Origin: Polaromonas sp. JS666
GTDB lineage: Bacteria; Pseudomonadota; Gammaproteobacteria; Burkholderiales; Burkholderiaceae_C
Assembly (NCBI RefSeq): GCF_000013865.1
Contig: NC_007948.1
Coordinates: forward strand, 4,216,001-4,280,000
Direction: 5' to 3'
DNA length: 64,000 nt
Shown: piece after piece, positions 50,301 through 58,388 of the stretch
Numbering within the stretch: position 1 is the stretch's first letter
Layout: each line of letters starts with the position of its first letter
The notes under the pieces: generated by a model
What the model saw: the letters and a program-made list of their open reading frames with translations, nothing else
What the model was told of the DNA's origin: nothing
The model's database searches: none
Translations under genes and position numbers: made by a program

Positions 50301-51035
50301 CGTGTTGCCGATGAAGTCGCCATGGTCCGCACCGGCATACGGCGGGCGAACGACCCGGCCGTGCAGCATGCCCGGCACGCGCATGTCGTGCACAAAGGTG
50401 AGTGCGCCGGTCGCCTTGGCCGGGATATCAAGCCGCGCGGTGCTGGTGCCGACAATCCGGTGATCTTCCGGGGCTTTCAGCGGCGTATCCAGCGCCAGGG
50501 AAAGTTCCACGTGCTGCAGTGCCAGCAAGGGCCCGTAAGCAAGCGATCTGGCGTCGCCACCGTTCCCGAAGACGACGCCATCGCGCACGCCCAGCGTCGC
50601 CCTGTCCACCTGCAGGTGCTCGGCAGCACGTGCCACCAGCCAGGCGCGCGCCTGCGCCGCCGCCGCCCGCAAGGGTATGGCGTGAATCTGTATCGACGCG
50701 CTGGCAATGGTGGCCCCCTGGTTAGGCGCGCGTGCTGTGTCGCCCAGCACCATGTTGACGCTGTCCAGCGTGACATCAAGCTCCTCCGCCACGATCTGGG
50801 CCAGCGCGGTACGGATACCGGTGCCGAGGTCCACATGGCCGTTCAAGGCCGTCACGCTGCCGTCGTCCCACACGGCAATCAGTATCTCGACGCCTTCCAG
50901 CGGATTGGCGCTTACCAGCGCAGGTTGACCGTTGACAGTCGGCGGCGCTGTCGGCGGCTCGCGGGTCACGAGCAGAACGCCCTCAGCAACGTGAAAATCG
51001 GCCCGTGTGAGCGGCGTGTCGGCGCGGCGAATCAT
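47388..51035 (-). CDS. NicB-type molybdenum hydroxylase large subunit fused to three cytochrome c domains
   Basis: 1215 residues from the ATG at 51035, which overlaps the small-subunit stop (ATGA). Residues 1-770 form a xanthine-oxidase-family molybdopterin subunit: NGHVDLGTGIRTALAQIVAE, EAAGCYGRNCADDVAADAAL, RASWLRGVSALPNSFAHESY and the catalytic Glu in PPLGAGESASVPGTAAIANA. A hydrophobic helix (about 787-810, GALLAGIFGVAAALVGW) leads to three c-type heme motifs: CVVCH (about 837), CGACH (about 985) and CASCH (about 1115). The design matches nicotinate dehydrogenase NicB of Pseudomonas. It would hydroxylate an N-heterocycle with water and pass electrons to the hemes. The substrate is not proven. 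Confidence 0.9.
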   Translation of the reverse strand: MIRRADTPLTRADFHVAEGVLLVTREPPTAPPTVNGQPALVSANPLEGVEILIAVWDDGSVTALNGHVDLGTGIRTALAQIVAEELDVTLDSVNMVLGDTARAPNQGATIASASIQIHAIPLRAAAAQARAWLVARAAEHLQVDRATLGVRDGVVFGNGGDARSLAYGPLLALQHVELSLALDTPLKAPEDHRIVGTSTARLDIPAKATGALTFVHDMRVPGMLHGRVVRPPYAGADHGDFIGNTLESVDESSIAHIPGIRAVVVIRDFVGIVAEREEHAEQALRELAVQWKHWPGLTNLNDLEHAIRSNPATQRKLVDEGDVDAAMAGATQVMPRNYVWPYQMHGSIGPSCAVADWQQDRMTVWAGSQNPHVLRADLSRLTGLADVDIDVIRMEAAGCYGRNCADDVAADAALLSRAVGSPVRVQLTREQEHAWEPKGAAQLMQVNGGLNEDGSVAAYDFQTSYPSNGAPTLALLLTRTIEPVAQAYEMGDRTARPPYDYDNLRVTVNDMPPMLRASWLRGVSALPNSFAHESYIDELATAAGVDPVEFRLRYLTEPRAAELVRATAERAGWRVHTQPQQQALRQGEPADIVHGQGVAYARYMHSKWPGFGAAWAAWVADVEVNRKTGEVHVRRVVVGHDAGTLINPAGVQHQIHGNVVQTTSRALTEQVTLSPKTNTVASLEWGAYPILSFRDVPVIEVVTMARPGEPPLGAGESASVPGTAAIANAIFDATGVRFRQPPFTPEVVRAALNPSQESEPVAPPALTGRPLARPPEGAAWPKGRGWWSRTGALLAGIFGVAAALVGWRPAIAPVLPSGASIYTAATLERGRQLAAAGDCVVCHTAPGGIPNAGGRAMDTPFGKIVTTNLTPDVDTGIGLWSFSAFQRAMREGISRDGHHLYPAFPYTAFAKTSDEDLTALYAYLMAQPAVRSEPPATRLTFPYSVRPLMAGWNALFHDPAPYQVSPTQTVEWNRGAYLVNGLGHCGACHTPRNAFGAERGGKAFLGGAMVDGWEAPALTALSRAPVPWTAAELYRYLRQGYTPQHGIAAGPMGPVVKELSVLPDEDIRAMATYLASFTEPASEPASAERARQVVLSAQKSAGGLLGPGQRLFNGACASCHHDGEGPRLLGVNTPLALNSKLHSERPDNLIRVILSGIRSPAAADIGFMPAFRHSLDDTQIEALAAYMRSRYAPAEPAWQDLPGTVSRLRGAVDEH

Positions 51036-51529
51036 GTCGCTCCCCCGCGCGAAAGGTTTTGCGCCATAAGCTCCGCCGCGCGCCGCACGGCCTTCACAAT
51101 CTCCAGATGGGTACCGCAGCGGCACAAATTGCCCGACAGCTCGCGGCGTATCTCGTCTTCGCTCGGATCCGGGTTGCGCGCCAGCAGCGCCACGGTCATC
51201 ATGATCATGCCGCTCAGGCAGTAGCCGCACTGGGCGGCCTGCTCGTCAATGAACGCCTGCTGGACCGGGTGCAGTGCCGACAGCGAACCCAGGCCTTCCA
51301 GCGTGGTGATTTCCCGGCCGGCCACCCCGCAGGCCGGGATCACGCAGGCGCGTGCCGCTACGCCGTCAACCAGCACGGTGCATGCGCCGCATTCGCCCAG
51401 GCCACAGCCATATTTGGGGCTGTTGAGTTCCAGGTCGTTGCGCAGCACTTCAAGCAGGGAAACCTGCGCTGAAACAGCCAGCGTGCGCCTCACCTGGTTA
51501 ACGCCGAGAGTCACGACCCTGGATGTCAT
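51032..51529 (-). CDS. NicA-type [2Fe-2S] small subunit of a molybdenum hydroxylase
   Basis: 165 residues. Two 2Fe-2S clusters: the plant-ferredoxin type in YGCGLGECGACTVLVDG with Cys also in ARACVIPACG, and the helical type in QCGYCLSGMIMMT and GNLCRCGTHLEIVKAV. It relays electrons from the Mo centre of the large subunit to its hemes. The start overlaps the binding-protein stop, and the end overlaps the large subunit, both by 4 bp. Two-subunit form without a FAD subunit, as in NicAB and isoquinoline oxidoreductases. Confidence 0.93.
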   Translation of the reverse strand: MTSRVVTLGVNQVRRTLAVSAQVSLLEVLRNDLELNSPKYGCGLGECGACTVLVDGVAARACVIPACGVAGREITTLEGLGSLSALHPVQQAFIDEQAAQCGYCLSGMIMMTVALLARNPDPSEDEIRRELSGNLCRCGTHLEIVKAVRRAAELMAQNLSRGGAT

Positions 51530-52680
51530 CGAATCAAAGTGCCTGCTGCGGTGTACATCTCAAGCTCCACGAAGCTGGAGCCGTTGTGGTTTTTCGGGCT
51601 GTAGTCGACCCGGAAGTCGCCCAGATCCAGATTGCCGAATCCTTCCAGCGCCGCTATAAAGTGTTCCCGGGTCAGAGCGCGCCCCGCGCGGCGCAGCCCT
51701 TCGACGAAAGCCTTGGCCGCAATATAACCTTCAAGCACGGTGTAGTTGTCGCCCGACCCCGCCGACGTGCCCAGCGCCTTGCGGTACTCCTTGACGACGC
51801 CGTAACGCTCCAGTGTCGGCGACGGGACGATGCTGGCCGTGATGACGCCGCGCAAGGCGCCGTTCAAGCGGGCGGCCGAGGCCTTGGCGTCCGCCAGGCC
51901 AACCGAGATGGTGTAAAGCGGTGCGCCCAAACCGGCGGCACGCACATCCCTGATCAGCACTTCCGTCATTGTGCCGGCCATGATCATGATGATGACGTTG
52001 GGCGACGCTTCCTTGATCTGCGCTGCAATGTCGGCGGCACTCGTCGCGGCAATGGCCATGGGAATTGTTTTGACGACCTGTAGCTTCTCGGCCTTGATGA
52101 GCTCGAGCAGGGTGTCCAGGTTGGACTTGCCGAAAACGCTGTCCTGGTAAACCACGGCCACCTTGTCGTTGCCGACCACTGCCAGCTGCTGGGTAATCCG
52201 GGCCAGTTCGGTTTTGTAGCTCGCCCTCACGTGAAAAAGATAGTGGTTGTGCTTGAGCCGGATGGAAGTCGTGCCCACCAGGGGCGCGAACATCGGAACC
52301 TTGGCCTCCTCGGCGAGCGGCATGGCCGCAATCAAATTGGCCGTGGCCACATAGCCGATCAGCGCAAACACCTTGTTTTGCTCGATGAGAAGCTTGGTGT
52401 TTTCGACCGTGCGTTTGGGATCGTAGGCGTCGTCCAGCGCTGTCAGCTGCAGTTTGCGCCCGTGCACGCCACCGGCCTTGTTCGCCTGCTCGAAGTAGAG
52501 TTCGATACCGCGCCGGTAGTTGTTCCCGGTCGCGGCAACCGGCCCGCTAAATACCGCCGATTGCCCGACCGCAATGGCCGTGTCGCTCACGCCAGGCTCG
52601 GCGCGGACAGGCAACACGGCGGCCAGGGCCAGGACAAACATCACCCAGTTCCACCGGACCACTCGCGACATCATGTTCAT
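51526..52680 (-). CDS. Liv-type periplasmic substrate-binding protein
   Basis: 384 residues with a signal peptide (WVMFVLALAAVLPVRA, cleaved near AEPG). Type I binding fold: IAVGQSAVFSGPVAATGNNY, YFEQANKAGGVHGRKLQLTA, DDAYDPKRTVENTKLLIEQN, FALIGYVATANLIAAMPLAE. It is coupled by ATGA overlap to the hydroxylase small subunit and lies downstream of livF, so it likely feeds the Liv ABC transporter with the hydroxylase substrate. It is similar in layout to the orphan protein at 15334. Confidence 0.93.
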   Translation of the reverse strand: MNMMSRVVRWNWVMFVLALAAVLPVRAEPGVSDTAIAVGQSAVFSGPVAATGNNYRRGIELYFEQANKAGGVHGRKLQLTALDDAYDPKRTVENTKLLIEQNKVFALIGYVATANLIAAMPLAEEAKVPMFAPLVGTTSIRLKHNHYLFHVRASYKTELARITQQLAVVGNDKVAVVYQDSVFGKSNLDTLLELIKAEKLQVVKTIPMAIAATSAADIAAQIKEASPNVIIMIMAGTMTEVLIRDVRAAGLGAPLYTISVGLADAKASAARLNGALRGVITASIVPSPTLERYGVVKEYRKALGTSAGSGDNYTVLEGYIAAKAFVEGLRRAGRALTREHFIAALEGFGNLDLGDFRVDYSPKNHNGSSFVELEMYTAAGTLIR

Positions 52681-52820
52681 GAGGTTTACCTTTTTGTTTT
52701 AACCAATGTTCACGCAGTGATTGGCCCGCGCGTTGAAGAACTGTTTTTTGGGGGCCACGGCCACGGGGTCCTGCACCACGAGCGGGCGCATCGTGGTTCA
52801 GGCCAGATCTTCGAACTCAA

Positions 52821-52945
52821 TTCGCTGACGCTTATTCAATTTCTAATTCGATGCGAGATTAGGCGCACCGCCGCAGACAGTGCTGTAGCACGACAAGGCG
52901 GGGCAACGACATATCGCATCGAATTAGAAATGGAATTAGACGCTG
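52821..52945. repeat. Long hairpin element D (divergent member)
   Basis: Arms ATTTCTAATTCGATGCGA (52839-52856) and their exact complement (52914-52931), extended imperfectly outward into the last livF codons and stop (52936-52938). The core (52862-52907, 46 bp) is GGCGCACCGCCGCAGACA, GTGC TGTA GCAC, GGCGGGGCAAC. It keeps CGCAGACA, GTAGC and GCAAC of element B, with both stems changed in a paired way. AT-rich relative to flanks. The rest of 52681-52935 has no gene. Confidence 0.78.
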
Positions 52946-53697
52946 AGGTAGGCGCGGCGCACCTCGTCATTGCCCGCGAGATCGGCCATGGCGCCCTCAT
53001 AGCGGATTTGCCCTTTTTCCAGCACATAGGCGCGGTCGGACACCAGTTCCGCAAAATGCATGTTCTGTTCGGACAGCAAAATGCTGACGCCCTGGGCCTT
53101 CAACTCCAGAATCATGTGCACCATTTGCTCGACGATCACCGGCGCTACGCCTTCAGACGGCTCGTCGAGCAATACCAGGTAAGGGTTGCCCATCAGGGTG
53201 CGCGCCACCGTCAGCATCTGCTGCTCGCCACCGCTCATGCGGCCACCCGGCCGGCCCGGCATCTCGCCCAGGTTGGGAAAGAGCTTGAAAAGACGCTCTG
53301 GCGTCCAGACAGGTGCTTCGCTGCCGTCGGGCCAGCGGCGAGGCGCCTGTCGCCCCACTTCGAGGTTTTCCGTCACCGTCAGGTCGGTGAAGATGCGCCG
53401 GTCTTCCGGTACAAAGCCGAGTCCCATGCGGGCCGCATGATGCGGTTCACTCTTTGAGATATCGCGGCCTAAAAATGACACACTGCCGCGCCGCTTGTCG
53501 AGCATCCCGATCAGGGCCTTCAGCGTCGTGGATTTTCCGGCGCCATTGCGCCCCATCAGGGCGACCACCTCGCCGCGCCGGACATCGAGACTCACGTCAA
53601 ACAGGATTTGGGCCGCACCATACCAGGCCGACAAGCCCTTTGCCTCCAGCAAAACCCCATCTTTCTCCAGTAAAACTTCTTTCGCAGTGGTCATCAC
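52936..53697 (-). CDS. Branched-chain amino acid-type ABC transporter ATPase (LivF)
   Basis: 253 residues. Walker A GRNGAGKST (about 49-57), LivF-specific FVPEDRRIFTDLTVTENLEV, signature GGRMSGGEQQMLTVARTLM, Walker B LVLLDEPSEGVAP and the switch His in LLSEQNMHFAE replaced by Asn-Met, as usual for LivF-like EQN. It powers uptake together with LivG. The first codons overlap the livG stop. Its stop codon lies in the arm of hairpin D. Confidence 0.94.
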   Translation of the reverse strand: MMTTAKEVLLEKDGVLLEAKGLSAWYGAAQILFDVSLDVRRGEVVALMGRNGAGKSTTLKALIGMLDKRRGSVSFLGRDISKSEPHHAARMGLGFVPEDRRIFTDLTVTENLEVGRQAPRRWPDGSEAPVWTPERLFKLFPNLGEMPGRPGGRMSGGEQQMLTVARTLMGNPYLVLLDEPSEGVAPVIVEQMVHMILELKAQGVSILLSEQNMHFAELVSDRAYVLEKGQIRYEGAMADLAGNDEVRRAYLSV

Positions 53698-54473
53698 GCC
53701 GCTTCCTTTTCCGGAATTTTTTTCTCGAACGTTTTACCGCTGCCAAAATAAACTTCCTGGACTTTGGGGTGATCGCGGATTTTCAGGGGTTTTCCTTCCG
53801 CAATCAGCCGGCCCCGCGCCAGCACGATCATGCGATCGGCATACGCGAAAACCACGTCCATGCTGTGTTCGGTAAACAGCACCGCCATGCCGCGATCGAT
53901 GACCAATTGCTTGGTCAAAGCCATCAAATCGTTGCGCTCCCTGGACGCCATGCCTGCCGTCGGCTCATCCATCAACAGCAGCTTCGGATCGTTGGCCATG
54001 GCCATGGCGAGCTCCACGCGCTTGACGTCGCCATAAGCCAATACGCTGCAAGGCCGGTCGGCCTGGGCTTTCATATTGACCTGCTCGAGCAGGAGGAGGG
54101 CCTGGTCACGTTTGTGGTCGGCAGCCCGGCGCCACATCGAAAACAGCTTGTGGTCCGACGACAGCAAGGCCATCTGGACGTTTTCCACCACCGTCAGCGA
54201 TGAAAACGTCTCTGCGATCTGGAAAGTCCGGCTAACACCGCGCCGCCAGATGTCGCGGGGTGCCAGGCCCACCAGCTCCTGCGAGTCCAGCTGGATGGAA
54301 CCGGCATCCGCGCGAAGCTGGCCGTTCACCATGTTGAAGGTCGTTGACTTGCCGGCACCGTTCGGCCCGATCAGGGCCAGCAGTTCACCCGCCGCCAGCT
54401 CAAAACTGATGCCATCGACCGCCTTGACACCGCCGAACGATTTACCCAGGCTAGACACTTTGAGCAAACTCAT
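53694..54473 (-). CDS. Branched-chain amino acid-type ABC transporter ATPase (LivG)
   Basis: 259 residues from the ATG at 54473, overlapping the permease stop by ATGA. Walker A GPNGAGKST (about 36-44), LivG-type GVSRTFQIAETFSSLTVVEN, signature SVLAYGDVKRVELAMAMAND, Walker B LLLMDEPTAGM and switch His in LFTEHSMDVVF. The signature loop LAYGD differs from the canonical LSYG/LSGG by Ala for Ser, a change seen in some LivG proteins. It pairs with LivF. Confidence 0.94.
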   Translation of the reverse strand: MSLLKVSSLGKSFGGVKAVDGISFELAAGELLALIGPNGAGKSTTFNMVNGQLRADAGSIQLDSQELVGLAPRDIWRRGVSRTFQIAETFSSLTVVENVQMALLSSDHKLFSMWRRAADHKRDQALLLLEQVNMKAQADRPCSVLAYGDVKRVELAMAMANDPKLLLMDEPTAGMASRERNDLMALTKQLVIDRGMAVLFTEHSMDVVFAYADRMIVLARGRLIAEGKPLKIRDHPKVQEVYFGSGKTFEKKIPEKEAA

Positions 54474-56368
54474 GATTGCACCTTTTTTGCATCGCGCCGA
54501 TTCGACACCAGCTGTTTGACAAAGCCTGCGATACCCTGGGGAAACAGCAGCACCAGCATCAGGATGATGGCCCCCAGCATGGCGCGCCAGTAATCGGTGT
54601 TCCGTGCCACCGTGTCGTGCAGCCAGGTGAAGGTGACTGCGCCGACCACCGGGCCCAGCAGCGTCTGCACACCGCCCAGCAGGACCATCACCAGACCGTC
54701 GATGGATTTGCCCACGTGCAGGCTTTCCGGGGAGATGCTGCCTTTTGAAAATGCGTAGAGCGCGCCGGCCAGGCCCGCGAAAGAGCCCGCCATGACAAAA
54801 GCCACCCATTGCATGCGCTTGACGTTGATACCAATCGCGTCAGACCGAAGTACGGAGTCGCGCGCGGCGCGCATTGCGTAGCCAAAGGGTGAATACAACA
54901 TCCTGTGCATCAAAAGTACTCCGCCCACCACCAGCACCAGGGTCAGGTAGTAGTAGATCCGTTTGTCCGCCAGCCAGCCGGCCGGCCACACGCCGGTCAG
55001 CCCGTTGCTGCCGCCGGTGAACGCATCCCATTGGTAGCAGATCGCCCAGGTAATTTGCGCAAATGCCAGGGTCAGCATCGCCAGGTAAACGCCGGACAGC
55101 CGGACGCAGAACCAGCCGTAGACGAAGGCACCCAGCGCCGCCAGCGCAGGGGCGACGAGCAGCGCCACCTCCATCGGCAGGTTCAGGCTGCGCACCAGCA
55201 GCGCGGCACCGTAGGCACCCAGGCCAAAGTAGGCCGCATGCCCGAACGAGTGCATGCCGGCCGGCCCCATGATGAAATGCAGGCTGGCCGCAAACAGCAC
55301 GGCAACCAGCAAATCAATCAGCAGGACGGTGACATAGGGCGACTGCGCGGTGAGCGCAGGCATCAGGATCAGCAGCGCCAACAGGGCTGCGCCGCCGTAC
55401 TTGTAAAGGCGTTCCGGCGGACGCAGCGGCTCCTCGGCCGTGCCGGCATGGTGGCTAGCCGCCTGCGCTTTGCCGAACAGGCCCCATGGCCGGGCGACCA
55501 GCACGGCGGCCATCACCAGAAATTCCACCACCAGGGTGAGCTTGGAAAAGGAAATGCTGATGCCGGCAATTTCAACCAGGCCGAGCCAGATACAGATGGC
55601 CTTGAGTTCAGCGATCAGCAGTGCCGCCACATACGCCCCCGGAAGGGAGCCCATGCCGCCGACCACCACCACCACAAATGCGGCGCCTATGATGTTCAGG
55701 TCCATCTCCAGATTGGCAGGCTCGCGCGGAAGCTGCAGCGCCCCCCCCAGGCCGGCCAGAAGCGCACCCAGCGCAAAGACGGCGGTGAACAGCCAGGCCT
55801 GGTTGACCCCGAGCGCACTCACCATCTCCCGGTCCTGGGTGGCGGCACGCACCAGGGTTCCCCAACGGGTTTTCGTCAGCAGCAACCAGAGCAAACCGAG
55901 GACGACGGGTCCGGCAACGATCAGGAACAGGTCGTACGAGGGAAATTGCCGTCCGAGAATGGAGACCGAGCCGGTCAAACCGGGCGCCCTGGGGCCCAGC
56001 AGTTCTTCCGCACCCCAGAACCAGAGCACCCCGTCCTTGATCACCAGGCCGAGCGCAAACGTGGCGAGCAGCTGAAACAGCTCCGGTGCATGGTAAATGC
56101 GGCGCAGCAGCAAGACTTCCACCAGCGCACCGAGGACGCCCACGGCCAGGGCCGCGAGCAGCAAGGCCGGCCAGAACCCCAGGGTGCTGCCCAGGGTGGC
56201 CACCAGCGAATAGGCGACATAAATGCCGACCATGAAAAACGAGCCATGCGCGAAATTGACGATGCGCGTGACACCAAAGATCAGCGACAGCCCGGCCGCC
56301 ACCAGAAACAGCGACGACGCACCGGCAAGGCCGTTGAGCAGCTGGACGATAAAGCCTGAAAAGCTCAT
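54470..56368 (-). CDS. Fused LivH-LivM ABC permease
   Basis: 632 residues from the ATG at 56368 (AAGG upstream). The N-terminal half (to about 300) is LivH: LLNGLAGASSLFLVAAGLSL, IFGVTRIVNFAHGSFFMVGI, VVVVVGGMGSLPGAYVAALL. A linker of about 40 residues (KAQAASHHAGTAEEPLRPPE) joins it to a LivM half: LHFIMGPAGMHSFGHAAYFG, LTLAFAQITWAICYQWDAF, MRAARDSVLRSDAIGINVKR, GLVMVLLGGVQTLLGPVVGA. The two permeases are usually separate genes. It forms the membrane channel with LivF/LivG. Confidence 0.94.
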   Translation of the reverse strand: MSFSGFIVQLLNGLAGASSLFLVAAGLSLIFGVTRIVNFAHGSFFMVGIYVAYSLVATLGSTLGFWPALLLAALAVGVLGALVEVLLLRRIYHAPELFQLLATFALGLVIKDGVLWFWGAEELLGPRAPGLTGSVSILGRQFPSYDLFLIVAGPVVLGLLWLLLTKTRWGTLVRAATQDREMVSALGVNQAWLFTAVFALGALLAGLGGALQLPREPANLEMDLNIIGAAFVVVVVGGMGSLPGAYVAALLIAELKAICIWLGLVEIAGISISFSKLTLVVEFLVMAAVLVARPWGLFGKAQAASHHAGTAEEPLRPPERLYKYGGAALLALLILMPALTAQSPYVTVLLIDLLVAVLFAASLHFIMGPAGMHSFGHAAYFGLGAYGAALLVRSLNLPMEVALLVAPALAALGAFVYGWFCVRLSGVYLAMLTLAFAQITWAICYQWDAFTGGSNGLTGVWPAGWLADKRIYYYLTLVLVVGGVLLMHRMLYSPFGYAMRAARDSVLRSDAIGINVKRMQWVAFVMAGSFAGLAGALYAFSKGSISPESLHVGKSIDGLVMVLLGGVQTLLGPVVGAVTFTWLHDTVARNTDYWRAMLGAIILMLVLLFPQGIAGFVKQLVSNRRDAKKVQS

Positions 56369-56520
56369 GGATAACCTTTTACTGCGGAAGATATGGACGA
56401 CCGGCAAGCGCTACGACGAACATGATGACTTTGCGAAACGGACGACGGCAAACCTGGCGGCTGACACCCGCGTGCTTGAGCTGCGAGTGCCAAGCGGCGT
56501 TTCGCGGTGCATTCGCCTTG

Positions 56521-57726
56521 TTAGTCAGCGGCGCGCAACTTCTTCACTTCTGCGTTGCCAGGCTGAAACTTCGCACCGTCCATGTAGCGGTAGTCGACCA
56601 TCACGCCTTTTCCCCCTTCGTTTTTGGTGCGCCCGACATAGATGCCCATGGTGGACTGGTGATCTTCCGGACGGTAAACCACAGGGCCGAAGGGCGTTTT
56701 CACCTGCAGGCCGCTGAAGGCTGCAATCAGCTTTTCCGTGTCGGTCGACCTGGCTTTTTTCATGCCTTCGGCCAGGGACTTGATGGCGCTGTACCCAACG
56801 ACGGAGCCCAGGCGGGGATAGTCTTTGTATTTCCCGTGGTAAGCCAGAAAGAATGCCTTGTGCTCCGGCGTCTGGATGCCGTACCAGGGGTAACCGGTGA
56901 CGACCCAGCCATTGGGCGTTTCGTCCTTCAGAGGATCAAGGTACTCGGGCTCGCCGGTCAGCAGACTCACGACTTCACGGCCCTGGAACAGGCCACGGGT
57001 GTTGCCTTCGCGAACGAACTTCGACAGATCGGCACCAAACAGCACGTTGAAGATGGCATCAGGTTTGGCGTCAGCGAGGGCCTGCACCACGCTGCCGGAA
57101 TCGACCTTGCCCAGGGGTGGCGCCTGCTCGGCGACGAACTCCACATCGGGCTGGGCCGCCTTCAGCAGCGTTTTGAAGGTGGCCGCTGCGGACTGGCCGT
57201 ACTCATAGTTGGGGTACACCACCGCCCAGCGCTTTTTCTTCATTGCCGCAGCTTCCGGAACCAGCATGGCCACCTGCATATAAGTCGAGGTGCGCAGGCG
57301 GAAGGTATAGCGGTTGCCGTTTTGCCAGACAATTTTGTCGGTCAGCGGTTCCGCGGCCAGGAAGAAAAACTTCTTCTGTTTGGCAAAGTCCGTCAGCGCC
57401 AGGCCAATGTGGGACAGGAAGGAGCCGGTCAGCACATCCACCTTCTCACGTGAGACAAGTTCCTCGGCCGCACGCACCGCGTCACCCGGATTGGCGTTGT
57501 CGTCCCGGATGATCAGCTGCACCTTCTTGCCGTTGACGCCGCCGGAGGCGTTGATTTCCTCGACAGCCAGCTCCATGCCTTTCTTGTAGGGCTCCAGAAA
57601 GGCCGGCTGGGCCTTGTAGCTGTTGATCTCGCCAATCTTGATGACGTCTTGTGCCTGAGCGGTCACCAGCGAGGCCATCAGACCAAGACAGGTCACGGCG
57701 CTCAGTATTTTGTGTTGCATGTTCAT
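56521..57726 (-). CDS. Liv-type periplasmic substrate-binding protein
   Basis: 401 residues with a signal peptide (ILSAVTCLGLMASLVTAQAQ). Type I fold: VIKIGEINSYKAQPAFLEPY, MELAVEEINASGGVNGKKVQ, RDDNANPGDAVRAAEELVSR, VDVLTGSFLSHIGLALTDFA. The C-terminus has VYRPEDHQSTMGIYVGRTKN, similar to aromatic/amide-binding relatives. It precedes the fused permease by 152 bp and is the primary receptor of this transporter. A second receptor follows livF. Confidence 0.94.
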   Translation of the reverse strand: MNMQHKILSAVTCLGLMASLVTAQAQDVIKIGEINSYKAQPAFLEPYKKGMELAVEEINASGGVNGKKVQLIIRDDNANPGDAVRAAEELVSREKVDVLTGSFLSHIGLALTDFAKQKKFFFLAAEPLTDKIVWQNGNRYTFRLRTSTYMQVAMLVPEAAAMKKKRWAVVYPNYEYGQSAAATFKTLLKAAQPDVEFVAEQAPPLGKVDSGSVVQALADAKPDAIFNVLFGADLSKFVREGNTRGLFQGREVVSLLTGEPEYLDPLKDETPNGWVVTGYPWYGIQTPEHKAFFLAYHGKYKDYPRLGSVVGYSAIKSLAEGMKKARSTDTEKLIAAFSGLQVKTPFGPVVYRPEDHQSTMGIYVGRTKNEGGKGVMVDYRYMDGAKFQPGNAEVKKLRAAD

Positions 57727-57788
57727 AAAAACTCCTGCTTGTCGTGGATCGGATTACGTGGATCGGATTAATTTGTGATGCGCCCGGC

Positions 57789-58373
57789 TTACCGGAGTCC
57801 ATCTTCACCTTTGATTTCGTGGACCTGCAGTCCGCCCACGCGCGCAAGGGGTCGGCCGCTGTCTGTCACAACGACAGCGACCACAATTTCATTGGCACGC
57901 GGTGCATCGGCAACGCGCGCCTCCATTGCATCGAAGTGGCTGCGCACAAAAGCCGCGTCCTTATGCCCGAGCGGAACGTCGATCGCGGTGCCGAGGCCAC
58001 CCCGCTTTTTGCTGGAAGGCACCAATGCGGCTCCTTTTTCAACCGCCAGACGCAGCGGCGCACCCAGCCTGGGATGCAGGATGGCAGCGGCATGCTCAAG
58101 CTCGCCGGCTTCGCCGACAATCGCCGCCTTGCCATAACTGTGCGCCTGGCCAGGCGAGATACCCAGGGCCTGCACGCACTTTTGCCCCAGCAGACCACCC
58201 AGCTCTTCGCCTATGGCGATCAACTCGTCAAGGTTTTCCGTGTAAGTCCCGGCGAAAGGGTTGTCGATCACCGCCATGGCCAGCGCCTTGCGCGTTGGCG
58301 GATCAACGGCCCTGCCCATCTCGACACGGGTCTCATCGACCTGGACAATGATTTTTCGAATCCTGGCTGTCAT
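57789..58373 (-). CDS. Amino acid synthesis family protein (DUF1185), paralogue 1
   Basis: 194 residues. Family features: IRKIIVQVDETRVEMGR, AVIDNPFAGTYTENLDELIA, AHSYGKAAIVGEAGELEHAA, ALVPSSKKRGGLGTAIDVPL and FVRSHFDAMEARV. The biochemical role of the family is not known to me despite the name. Gene neighbours in this locus (reductase, ferredoxin, hydroxylase) suggest a part in heterocycle breakdown, possibly ring opening. A paralogue lies upstream at 58737. Confidence 0.9.
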   Translation of the reverse strand: MTARIRKIIVQVDETRVEMGRAVDPPTRKALAMAVIDNPFAGTYTENLDELIAIGEELGGLLGQKCVQALGISPGQAHSYGKAAIVGEAGELEHAAAILHPRLGAPLRLAVEKGAALVPSSKKRGGLGTAIDVPLGHKDAAFVRSHFDAMEARVADAPRANEIVVAVVVTDSGRPLARVGGLQVHEIKGEDGLR

Positions 58374-58388
58374 GGTTTTTCCTTGAAT

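Noticed and set aside
54905-56359. Open frame of 484 codons opposite the fused permease
   Set aside because: Gln/Arg/His-rich shadow of a membrane-protein gene; no motif.
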